Below, piece by piece: positions 17,944 through 25,920 of a stretch of DNA of 64,000 nucleotides (the first letter of the stretch is position 1; each line of letters opens with the position of its first letter). The stretch covers positions 1-64,000 of the forward strand of contig CAITHY010000046.1 in the NCBI GenBank assembly GCA_903892315.1, read 5' to 3'. The DNA is from an uncultured beta proteobacterium (lineage in GTDB: Bacteria; Pseudomonadota; Gammaproteobacteria; Burkholderiales; Burkholderiaceae). A program made the position numbers and the translations under genes. The notes beneath the pieces are model-generated. The model saw only the letters and a program-made list of their open reading frames with translations. It did not search any database and was not told the origin of the DNA.

Positions 17944-19377
17944 TTAAATGCCAATGAGATGAGGGGGGAGCGGGCTTTGATAGATATTAATATTCTTAGT
18001 TGCCAAGAATATTAAGTCAGCAATAAAGTGAGGTAGCCATATAGTGATTGTATTAATTGAAACGAGTCCAAGCACACCCAAAAACAGAGCATCAGATCTT
18101 TTCTTAAGTTGGCTTGATAAGCTAAGCTGTGAGTCTAGAACAGAGAAAAATCCAAGTTGAAAAAAGATGAGCCCGGGTAAAAAGTACATTCCCCATAATC
18201 TATTTTTAACACTCAGCATGGGTGATAGCAAAAGTGCGGCACCAATGATAAATAGTATCAAGCCCATTGCCGGAAGTTCAGCTTTATTTGGGCGTATTTT
18301 GTCCAGCCACCGGAATTGACTGGTCATATATAAAGTGACTCCAATGAGGTACATGCCGCCGGCAATGGGTGCTGATGGTGACAGCACGGCGCATAAATAT
18401 GCAAACCAGCTTGCAAAATTCTGAGAACTTGAAGGGCTCCCATCATTAATCTTCAGAAACGTTGCTCTGGTCCACTCCCCAAATGCGTGACGTAAGCCAG
18501 TTAGGTCGAGTAGATCCCCAAGTACATACTCCCTTACAGAGGTAGAAAAAAGAAGGAGAATTGCGCCTGCAATGAACATCATTAAAACTTTAGCGAAAGG
18601 GGTGGCGGTGAGTTTTGAGCAAAGCAAGACAGCAAGTAATATAAAACCTATCGCAATAAAGGCGGGGATGAAGAATGGGTTTGATGTTGAGAATCCAAGC
18701 GCCAGATAGATAATGGTTAAGCAAAACTCGGGGCTTATGGCTAGTATCTTTTTGGTCTTAATTTGAATGATTAGGGATACACCCAATAAGGCAAGCAATG
18801 GCAATAGAAAGGAAATCTTGGCGCCAAAGGCCATTCCTAAAAAAATCCAGTAGGGCCTGCCAAGGCTTAAATCATTTCTTTTATAAAAATAGAGAAAGAA
18901 TGCCGCACATAAAAGCATGATCGGTTCAGGCTTAGGCATGCTCATGTAGTAGCTGCTATAAGGCAGACTTATTAGTGTTAGCAATGCGATGAAGCGGATG
19001 GCGGGCTTCTGAATAAAGGTGTAAGTTAGCAGCAGGTAGCTCAATAGCAAGCATGCTACGCCTGCCTCGCGACTGGCAATAATTTGGCCAGCTTCTCCCA
19101 AAAATTTGGCCGGAATAAGGGCAAACAATGCAATCGCATTCCAAAGAAGGCGCCCATAGCGATAGTCGCCACCGTCAGAGACAAGCCATAACCATTCATC
19201 AAGTCCAGATGGATTAAGAATTTTAATTATGGGATAGAAAGTAATCTGTTCGTCGATAAACAGAAATCTAGGATTCAGGTTATTACTATTGCCCCATAGG
19301 GTTAGGGCAAGTACGCCCAAAATCAATAATGTAGTCAATAAGCCCCAAATAGAATCTAGCGAGCTCTTGTATTTCAT
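17944..19377 (-). CDS. GT-C-like polytopic membrane protein
   Basis: A 477-residue protein with about eleven membrane helices and no long soluble tail. The first extracytoplasmic loop contains RFLFIDEQITFYP, an acidic site like those of GT-C enzymes, and MSMPKPEPIMLLCAAFF resembles the conserved helix-loop of the ArnT/PMT superfamily. The end is eight bases before the ATG of the DUF6311 gene. A polyprenyl-phosphate-sugar donor is inferred from the fold only; the specific sugar is unknown. Confidence 0.6.
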   Translation of the reverse strand: MKYKSSLDSIWGLLTTLLILGVLALTLWGNSNNLNPRFLFIDEQITFYPIIKILNPSGLDEWLWLVSDGGDYRYGRLLWNAIALFALIPAKFLGEAGQIIASREAGVACLLLSYLLLTYTFIQKPAIRFIALLTLISLPYSSYYMSMPKPEPIMLLCAAFFLYFYKRNDLSLGRPYWIFLGMAFGAKISFLLPLLALLGVSLIIQIKTKKILAISPEFCLTIIYLALGFSTSNPFFIPAFIAIGFILLAVLLCSKLTATPFAKVLMMFIAGAILLLFSTSVREYVLGDLLDLTGLRHAFGEWTRATFLKINDGSPSSSQNFASWFAYLCAVLSPSAPIAGGMYLIGVTLYMTSQFRWLDKIRPNKAELPAMGLILFIIGAALLLSPMLSVKNRLWGMYFLPGLIFFQLGFFSVLDSQLSLSSQLKKRSDALFLGVLGLVSINTITIWLPHFIADLIFLATKNINIYQSPLPPHLIGI

Positions 19378-19379
19378 TA

Positions 19380-20120
19380 TTAAATTTTGAGTAAAAGCGT
19401 TCTTAGCTCTGCAAAATCTTCAAAAGAGCAATCTGGGGTGTTCTCATTCACTCCGGGCTCAACACCGGCATGTAATTTTTGAAAAGTTACTGCATTGATT
19501 GCTTCTCTGGCTCCCCCAATGTCATTTTTGGGATTATCGCCAATCATCCAGATAGTGCTTCCTTTAGGTTGCAGTTTCTCTAAGGCCGACTGAAATGGCG
19601 CTGCATGCGGCTTCTCTTGCCCCACTTCCTCGCTGGTCACGACACAATCAAAATAATGATCTAGCCCGAAGTAAATCATCTTGCGAAATTGTATTTGGGC
19701 TGTCAAGTCTGTCACGATTGCTGTGGGGATGCTGTTTAAACGGAGATCATCTAGAAATTCTTTTGCATTTGGAAATAAGTTTGCATTTGCAAGAAATGTT
19801 CTCCAATAGGTTTGCTCCAGATCTAATGCAAATAGCACCTGCGACCCTAATCCTAAAAGCTCCAGCATTTTTTGCATGTAAAGCAGTCTGCTATGGGATG
19901 CTGCCGTGGATTTCAGTTGGGTTTTGGTCAGCTCCTTTGCTTTATCAAGGGCTCCATCAAAGATTTTCCCATTTAAGTTGAAATTCTTAGTGACTTTTAA
20001 TTTAACGGCACTCAAGCCAGCTTCGTGCGAGGGGTCGTAGGGGTAGAGCGTATTGTCTAGGTCAAATAAAATGCAATCAGGCTTGGATTTCAGTTTTTCT
20101 GGGCTATTAATGTTCATCAT
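19380..20120 (-). CDS. HAD-superfamily phosphatase, pyrimidine 5'-nucleotidase-like
   Basis: 246 residues from the ATG at 20120, which overlaps the upstream stop as ATGA. The longer frame back to 20237 lies inside the previous gene and is rejected. All four HAD motifs are visible: CILFDLDNTLYP (nucleophile Asp20 and Asp22), IVTDLT, GQEKPHAAPF (Lys), and MIGDNPKNDIGGA. The LDNTLYPYDPS form is typical of the IA subfamily with SDT1-like or YjjG-like members. It probably dephosphorylates a small phosphate ester. It is tied to the membrane kinase fusion by coupled translation. Confidence 0.88.
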   Translation of the reverse strand: MMNINSPEKLKSKPDCILFDLDNTLYPYDPSHEAGLSAVKLKVTKNFNLNGKIFDGALDKAKELTKTQLKSTAASHSRLLYMQKMLELLGLGSQVLFALDLEQTYWRTFLANANLFPNAKEFLDDLRLNSIPTAIVTDLTAQIQFRKMIYFGLDHYFDCVVTSEEVGQEKPHAAPFQSALEKLQPKGSTIWMIGDNPKNDIGGAREAINAVTFQKLHAGVEPGVNENTPDCSFEDFAELRTLLLKI

Positions 20121-22165
20121 GCGTACCGTCTGGCCAAAAGTTGGTCTATGTGGACCAATGTAATAAGCTGCATTAATCCTAAGGGGCCATTTTCCCACAC
20201 TGGATTTAAGTCTAGAAAATCTTTTAATCGAGGGCAAAGCATGGCAGCGGCCATCTCAATATCGGCAGCAGATACATCCCCCTCAATGCTGAGTTCAATG
20301 GATTGCGCACTTTGACTCCATTGATGGTCAACATGTAGACCGCAGACTCCAATTAGAACTCTCGTCAGGTCGTATTGATTGAGCCCTATTTTTGACTCTA
20401 TTGACAACTTTAGCGCCACTGCTTTCAAAGGGTGAGAGCGATCAAGAAGATGACTAGAATTAATTGGCCTCAAAGAGAAGCAAAGATCCGCATATTCTTT
20501 TTGAGGATAGATAAATTTTTCCCCATCTTCTGCGCGTTTTTCAATTGATTCCAAAACTTTTTCTTCTGAATGTCCTCGTTCGCCAACATCTCGTTCAATT
20601 TTTAGGCGACGTCTAAGATTTTCGTCAATGTTTAAGAAAATCTTGAGGTCAATTGCCTCCCTGAGGATTGGGAGGTGAAGGGTATGTAATCCACTTGCAA
20701 TAATGATGTCATTACTATTTAAAAAGTCACCTGCAGTAAGCTTCCCGGTTTCGTGGTTATAGTGCCTTGAGTGAATGGATTTGCCGGCGGAGAGGCTGAT
20801 GAGATCGTTGCTAAAGGATTCCAGATCATTTGCCATTGGGTTGAGATGTGTCATTACTTGCCATAATGGCTTATGGCGATCCCATAGATGGTAATCATCC
20901 CCAGATAGGGTTGCAACTGAGTGCTTGCCAAAGAGTGCTGATATGGCATTGCTCAAGGTATCTTTTCCTGAGCCTGAATCTCCACTAATTCCTATTACAA
21001 ATGGCTTTCTGCTTAATCTGAAATAATCATTCTCTGCAATAGTCTTCTTCCAAATTAAAGCGATAAGGATGATTCCAGTTGCTACTAAAAACGTGTGTAA
21101 CAGAGACTCAATTCTTCCAGTTGGAAGATTGGTAAATACAGGCGCCTGGCTTCCATTGGTAACTGCAAGACTGCTGAAGATAAATATGATTGAAAAAATA
21201 CTGCTTAGAAGAAATGCTTTTTTACCACCAACGGATTCAAAATAAAGCAGAAGTGGTACGCACCAGATAAACCATCCAGGAGATGCTGGCGTCAACAGAA
21301 CAATCGTTAAAAAGGCGATTCCAAGAGTAGCTTGAAACAATTCAAAATTGATGCGCTTTACTGACCACGCTACATAGATTGCCAGCAGGTAGGCTAAGGG
21401 CGTTAGATAAATTGATAGCTTGGGCCCTAAAGAAAGGGAAAACTGGTAGAGCTTTGGAATTTCTGGGTTATTAGCTACCATTTGCATTGCGCCAGAAGAT
21501 GCTAGGTATGGGACGATAAAAATGATGAACGCAATGAAAAAACCTTTTGCAAATTGAGTAAACGTTTGTCGAGTGGGTTTATTGTGAAAGAAGTAAATCA
21601 GAAAAAAAGGCCCAGCCAATAGCATGCTGAGTTTGGCGGATATGGCACACAGTAGAAGCGCCCCAGAATTAAATGCCCGATTATTTTTTAGTTGAAACAA
21701 AGAGAAGGTGAGGAGTGCTACTGGGATGATGTCATTGAATCCAAGGTAGTAGGTACTAAATAGCAGGATTGGTGAGAGCCAATAACCCAATAAGACCAGC
21801 TTGGGTCGATTGGTAAAGTACATACTAAATGTATAAAGTAGGCCTAAATCAAATGTGAGCAACGTAAGCAAATAGCCTACGCTAGCGCTCAGTCCAATCA
21901 AGTGAGTAATCGCTGCCATTGGTAAAAAAGCGAGCCACATGACATACCCATATGGGAAAGCAAGTGCTGTATTGGATTGGGCTAACCACGCTGACCAAGG
22001 ATCAGGCGTTAGATTAGTAATGCTGGCCTCAATAAACGGCGCATACCAATTCATAATTGGGGCTGCCGAAAGTGCAAAATAGATTAGTCCAAAACGAATA
22101 ATAAGGCCAAGCCAAAAGAGCGGGTTTCGAGAAATTGCTTTCATGACGCCAGTATTTATTGCCAT
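20117..22165 (-). CDS. fusion of GT-C-like membrane domain and uridine-kinase-like P-loop kinase
   Basis: A 682-residue protein. Residues 15-375 form about ten helices with GT-C features (LGFNDIIPVALL and SAKLSMLLAGPFFLI). Residues 388 to about 585 are a cytosolic kinase of the phosphoribulokinase/uridine kinase family: Walker A GDSGSGKD (395-402), LSGDDYHLWDRHKP (Asp423, Asp424), HYNHETG and the lid-like LRRRLKIERDVGERGHS. Residues 595-682 form a further conserved-looking tail. I know of no characterised enzyme with this order. The first gene downstream is a HAD phosphatase. Its own start overlaps the GDPD-like gene by ten bases. Confidence 0.8.
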   Translation of the reverse strand: MAINTGVMKAISRNPLFWLGLIIRFGLIYFALSAAPIMNWYAPFIEASITNLTPDPWSAWLAQSNTALAFPYGYVMWLAFLPMAAITHLIGLSASVGYLLTLLTFDLGLLYTFSMYFTNRPKLVLLGYWLSPILLFSTYYLGFNDIIPVALLTFSLFQLKNNRAFNSGALLLCAISAKLSMLLAGPFFLIYFFHNKPTRQTFTQFAKGFFIAFIIFIVPYLASSGAMQMVANNPEIPKLYQFSLSLGPKLSIYLTPLAYLLAIYVAWSVKRINFELFQATLGIAFLTIVLLTPASPGWFIWCVPLLLYFESVGGKKAFLLSSIFSIIFIFSSLAVTNGSQAPVFTNLPTGRIESLLHTFLVATGIILIALIWKKTIAENDYFRLSRKPFVIGISGDSGSGKDTLSNAISALFGKHSVATLSGDDYHLWDRHKPLWQVMTHLNPMANDLESFSNDLISLSAGKSIHSRHYNHETGKLTAGDFLNSNDIIIASGLHTLHLPILREAIDLKIFLNIDENLRRRLKIERDVGERGHSEEKVLESIEKRAEDGEKFIYPQKEYADLCFSLRPINSSHLLDRSHPLKAVALKLSIESKIGLNQYDLTRVLIGVCGLHVDHQWSQSAQSIELSIEGDVSAADIEMAAAMLCPRLKDFLDLNPVWENGPLGLMQLITLVHIDQLLARRYA

Positions 22166-22743
22166 AAGTCGGGCCTCTTAGTGCATACCGCATCGGCAGT
22201 AATATTTCTGGTACTCAGCAATTCTTTCAGTGCCGGAATTTCGAATTCTGCATTGCGTCCTTGCAGTTCCGGAGAAACTAAGCACAGTTTGAAGTGCGCT
22301 TTTTTTAGTTGTATTGCCTCATCGGAGCTGAGTGGAAAGTGGGTAAAGCAGTCAACCCAAATCCATTTGGCCCTGTCTTTCAGGCTTAAGGCGGTGTTAA
22401 TGGATTCGTATTCAGAAACTCGAACTGCAAGACGTTTTTCGCCAAGCTTTGCCCACTTCACTAGAAATGGGAAGGATTGATCTAGGAAAAAATAATTACT
22501 AATACCATGTTCTTTCATTAACTCAATTAGCTCTGCCTCTAAGCCCTCCTCTTTGACATTAAGAATTAGCATTTGATGTTGGTAGTGTTTCAGCCATTCC
22601 CTAAAGTCTTCTCCCTTAACAAAAGGATCATGGTGGATTGTCAGCTCTTTGCACCAGCTCCGAATATCCACCTCAATACCAAATTCAGTGGGGGTTTGAG
22701 ACAGTTCTGCAATCGTATTTTTACGATGGGCAATAATTTGCAT
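22156..22743 (-). CDS. glycerophosphodiester phosphodiesterase-like protein (short)
   Basis: A 195-residue protein with the catalytic marks of the GDPD TIM-barrel family: H6-R7 (IIAHRKN), E24-x-D26 (GIEVDIR) and H38-D39 (IHHDPF). The middle strand LNVKEEGLEAELIELMKEHG matches the usual NIK-E position. It is shorter than most GDPDs (about 240 or more residues), and no signal peptide is present, so it acts in the cytosol. It may cleave or bind a phosphodiester used by the neighbouring kinase and phosphatase. The substrate is unknown. Confidence 0.75.
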   Translation of the reverse strand: MQIIAHRKNTIAELSQTPTEFGIEVDIRSWCKELTIHHDPFVKGEDFREWLKHYQHQMLILNVKEEGLEAELIELMKEHGISNYFFLDQSFPFLVKWAKLGEKRLAVRVSEYESINTALSLKDRAKWIWVDCFTHFPLSSDEAIQLKKAHFKLCLVSPELQGRNAEFEIPALKELLSTRNITADAVCTKRPDLWQ

Positions 22744-22744
22744 G

Positions 22745-23440
22745 CTAGATCTGTTTCTTGAGTTGGAGGCTAAATTGAATTGTTCTCATGATAAATTTCT
22801 TTTTTGCCTTCCAGTCAATATTCCAGTGGGATGTGCCAAATAGGCGTTTGCCAAATTTTACTGGGAATCTTTTGATAGTAATGCCTTGTTTTTGGGCCAT
22901 AAAGTAGACGAAAAGGTCTAAAGAGAAGTCTTTAGGAGCCTCCTTTGCCCAAGAGTTAAAAAATTCTCTGGGGAAAAGGTTGGGCTGGGCATTGATGTCC
23001 CAAAATAAGCGTTTAAATAGAAGGGTTTCAAATAAGCTCATCCCCGCAGTGAACAAGGCGTCAGATAGTGGCCTGCCGTAACGTTGGCCTTTAGCCATAA
23101 TGTTTGAGCCAAACTGATCAAATAGCGCTATTCCCTGCAAAATATCTATAGGGTCCGTTTGAAGGTCGGCATGAGTCCAGCCCACAATATCGCCGCTGGC
23201 CTCTATAAGGCCGCTAGTGATGCCATAGCCATACCCTTGGTTTACCTCTACCCTTACTGATCGGCAACCCGGGTAATTGGGTAGTAGAGCTGCCAGAACC
23301 TCAGAACTACCATCGATTGAGCCGTTATCGACCAAAATGACCTCTACATCACCTCTTTGGGTTAGTGGAAAGCATCTTTCCAGGAGCTTTGGAATGCTCT
23401 TAGATTCGTTGTAACAGGGGATAATTAAAGAAAATTTCAT
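22745..23440 (-). CDS. GT2 glycosyltransferase, dolichyl-phosphate-mannose synthase-like
   Basis: A 231-residue soluble transferase with FSLIIPCYNESKSIPKLLER, VILVDNGSIDGS, NQGYGYGITSGL and a WTHADLQTDP metal site. The order and spacing resemble DPM1-type enzymes that load a sugar on a polyprenyl phosphate, and no C-terminal membrane helices are present. It is the first gene of the minus-strand operon, divergent from the gene at 23509 with 68 bases between them. It could supply the lipid-linked donor for the GT-C proteins in the same operon; that link is inference. Confidence 0.85.
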   Translation of the reverse strand: MKFSLIIPCYNESKSIPKLLERCFPLTQRGDVEVILVDNGSIDGSSEVLAALLPNYPGCRSVRVEVNQGYGYGITSGLIEASGDIVGWTHADLQTDPIDILQGIALFDQFGSNIMAKGQRYGRPLSDALFTAGMSLFETLLFKRLFWDINAQPNLFPREFFNSWAKEAPKDFSLDLFVYFMAQKQGITIKRFPVKFGKRLFGTSHWNIDWKAKKKFIMRTIQFSLQLKKQI

Positions 23441-23508
23441 TTTGTTATGCTTTTAAGAGCTTTAATGACACTCTAATCCTTATTAAATTTGAAACTGAGA
23501 CCTGATTA

Positions 23509-24318
23509 ATGCTTCGCGCCACATTCAATAAATTGCGCATCTATGCCGAGCTACCTATGGTTGAGTTAGAAGATAGCCTAGCAACTCGGCCGTTTTCTAA
23601 TGCAATGATCGCGCCAGTGGTTTATCAAACCTGGGAGGATCATTTATTTGGTAAGACCCATTTTAAGGAAATTCAGCGATTTAGGGCCTTAAATCCTGAT
23701 CTTGATTTTAGGCTTTTTGATGGGCTTGATCGAGAGGTCTATATGCGGGAATTTTGGGGTGACCATCCAATCTACCCCATTTTTACCCAATCTCAGCTAG
23801 GCCCCATGAAGGCTGATATCTTTAGGTATTGCTTGCTATTTGAGCGCGGCGGCTTTTATTTCGATATCAGTAAGGGCTGCAGCATTCCCTTGAGCTCCTT
23901 TTTACAGCAAAGCAGTACCGCCTTAATTTCCTTTGAGTCGCACGATTGCGTAATCCCACCAAATCCTATTTTGGAGGATAGGCTGCATTGTGCTGAAAAA
24001 CAGGTATTGCAATGGGGGATGGGATTTGCAAAAGAGCATCCCATTTTGGCATGCATGATTGACAATATTTGCCTCCACTACCCTCTGTTCAAAGGTAAAA
24101 CCTTCGAAAATCCTAAAAGCGCAATCTTAAGATTTACTGGCCCCGGAATGTTTACGAAATCGGTGCGTGAATATTTTGAAAAACAGGAGAATATTTCTGT
24201 AGCTCAAGCCGGAGTTGATTTTAATGGCGCGGGAATATTTGCCTTGCAGGGCTCGTGGGCAAGGTACTCTAAAGTCCCCTCCTATACAAATAGCAATAAC
24301 CAGCCAATTGTGCTCTGA
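23509..24318 (+). CDS. GT32-like glycosyltransferase (OCH1/capsular type)
   Basis: A 269-residue protein. IAPVVYQTWEDHLFG and the region KADIFRYCLLFERGGFYFDI identify the sugar-binding-region-containing DXD family that includes bacterial GT32 and yeast OCH1. The usual D-x-D is replaced by D119-I-S121, so the second aspartate is missing. GTGMFTKSV-like sequence (TGPGMFTKSVREY) supports the family. It starts a + strand block of two genes. Activity may be altered or the metal may be bound differently. Confidence 0.75.
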   Translation: MLRATFNKLRIYAELPMVELEDSLATRPFSNAMIAPVVYQTWEDHLFGKTHFKEIQRFRALNPDLDFRLFDGLDREVYMREFWGDHPIYPIFTQSQLGPMKADIFRYCLLFERGGFYFDISKGCSIPLSSFLQQSSTALISFESHDCVIPPNPILEDRLHCAEKQVLQWGMGFAKEHPILACMIDNICLHYPLFKGKTFENPKSAILRFTGPGMFTKSVREYFEKQENISVAQAGVDFNGAGIFALQGSWARYSKVPSYTNSNNQPIVL

Positions 24319-24326
24319 TTGAAGTC

Positions 24327-25898
24327 ATGATTAAAAAAGTGTTGGGAAAAACTGCAAAAGCCTTGGGATGCATTCGAGTCGATTTGAAGCAATCTAATTT
24401 TTTCTTGCTCATACTCCTTTCCCCGGCCTTTATTTTTGGTCAGCTGATTTATTCATCGGGGCTCGACTACCCGCCTTTTCTGACCATCCTGACTTTAGCT
24501 ACTCTAAGCTTATTGGGTTCTAAGTGCGGAAAGAGTATTTGGTACTGCCCCCTTGCCATCTTGACATATGGCACATTTTCTAAAATATCTCCCTTATCGT
24601 TATTTGCATTGCCCTTTTTTCTTTATGCTGTTTGGCGTTCTGGTTCTGCATTATTTATTAGAAGAGTTTCTGTTGGCATATTCCTTGTAATCGCCATATT
24701 TAGTGCAGCTTTAAAAATCCAGTTGGGAGAATTTAATATCCACTCCTACATTCAGCCTTCCCAGTTTTATGCTGGCTTTGTCCTTTTACTCATACTTGCC
24801 TTAACCCCGCTATTTTTTATTCGATTGAATGCTAGCCAAAGGTGGTTTTATGGATTCGGGTTTTTCAGTGTTTTTGCTTTAATTGGATTTGGCTTTGATT
24901 GGGGCTACTGCATCCATCTTTACATTTCTTTGATTTTTGTTACGCTAATCTTTAGCGATAAGACAATTACATACACTCCTGCTGTTAGCAGAATTTCAAT
25001 TTTTGTTGTCGTGTTTTATGCGCTGTTATGGAATATCCCTGCTCCGTTTCTTGGGCCTCCAGGCTTTGGTTTGTATGGAGCAATCTATAAACACTTTCCA
25101 GTTTTGAACATGGAAGACCCGCTTAAGCATCCATTTTGGCGCGAGGCTGGCGAGCGCTATAGCAATATTCGAGTGGGGGCATTGAGAAATAATCTACCTC
25201 CGGATTCTGAAAAGTTGCGATTCTTGCTCGGCAGGGTGGGGATGAAAAATATTACTTTTGTAGATGACCTTAATTCAGATCTCAAGGCTCAAGCTCCAAA
25301 TTCAAATACACTTTATTTATTGAACGATTGGCGTTTTAGCCCCAGCCTCAGATTTGCTCCTGACATTTCGGTTGACTTACTGGCAAGAATTGATGGATAC
25401 CTAGTGTATGCCCCAGGCTGGAAAGTATGCAAAGACTGTCGAGAGATTGCAAAAGATCTACAAATAGATTCGCTTCCACCCAAGTTTGTTAATAATGGCC
25501 TTATTTCTTTTGCCGATGGTCAGCCAGGGGTTCAGTTATTAGGTGAGGGCTGGTCTAAAGCTGAGGCCTGGGGGTCTTGGTCGGACAAAGCTACTGCCAC
25601 CCTTTTTCTTCCCAAGCAAAATCTAGGTTCTAAAAAGCTGGCATTGAATTTACGCGCCTTTGTTTCTGCAGCGCATCCGAAACAGATTGTTCGCTTATTG
25701 CTTGATGACAAAGTAATGGGCACATTCACATTTGAGAAGGGGGAGGGAAATATCATTGCACTTGATCTCGCGCCAACCCGTAATAATTTTTACAAGATAG
25801 AGTTCAATCTAGAGAATCCCATTCGACCAGTTGACCTGAGCTTTAATAAAGATCAGCGCTTATTGGGAATTGGCCTAGTATCTTTGAGATATTGGTAA
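24327..25898 (+). CDS. polytopic membrane protein with periplasmic C-x-x-C and beta domains
   Basis: A 523-residue protein. Eight or nine membrane helices span residues 25-235 and lack a recognisable catalytic loop. The soluble tail begins with LNMEDPLKHPFWREAGERYS, then has LLARIDGYLVYAPGWKVCKD with C368 and C371, nearly the same as in the DUF6311 protein at 15807, and ends with a module (EAWGSWSD at 413-420 to LLGIGLVSLRYW) shared with 13371 and 32118. It lies eight bases after the GT32-like gene. I do not recognise a function. Confidence 0.6.
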   Translation: MIKKVLGKTAKALGCIRVDLKQSNFFLLILLSPAFIFGQLIYSSGLDYPPFLTILTLATLSLLGSKCGKSIWYCPLAILTYGTFSKISPLSLFALPFFLYAVWRSGSALFIRRVSVGIFLVIAIFSAALKIQLGEFNIHSYIQPSQFYAGFVLLLILALTPLFFIRLNASQRWFYGFGFFSVFALIGFGFDWGYCIHLYISLIFVTLIFSDKTITYTPAVSRISIFVVVFYALLWNIPAPFLGPPGFGLYGAIYKHFPVLNMEDPLKHPFWREAGERYSNIRVGALRNNLPPDSEKLRFLLGRVGMKNITFVDDLNSDLKAQAPNSNTLYLLNDWRFSPSLRFAPDISVDLLARIDGYLVYAPGWKVCKDCREIAKDLQIDSLPPKFVNNGLISFADGQPGVQLLGEGWSKAEAWGSWSDKATATLFLPKQNLGSKKLALNLRAFVSAAHPKQIVRLLLDDKVMGTFTFEKGEGNIIALDLAPTRNNFYKIEFNLENPIRPVDLSFNKDQRLLGIGLVSLRYW

Positions 25899-25905
25899 TC
25901 GACTA

Positions 25906-25920
25906 AAGCGCACGCCGCTT
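25906..25920. terminator. small hairpin at a convergent junction, possible weak terminator
   Basis: AAGCG-cacgc-CGCTT forms a five-pair stem in the 20-base gap between the ends of the genes at 24327 (+) and 25919 (-), overlapping the stop codon of the latter. AGCTTTT follows on the + strand. The stem is short, so termination is only suggested. Confidence 0.3.

Noticed and set aside
20121..20237. A 39-residue N-terminal extension of the HAD phosphatase.
   Set aside because: It lies entirely in the end of the kinase-fusion gene, has no similarity to HAD proteins, and the ATGA junction at 20117-20120 explains the start better.
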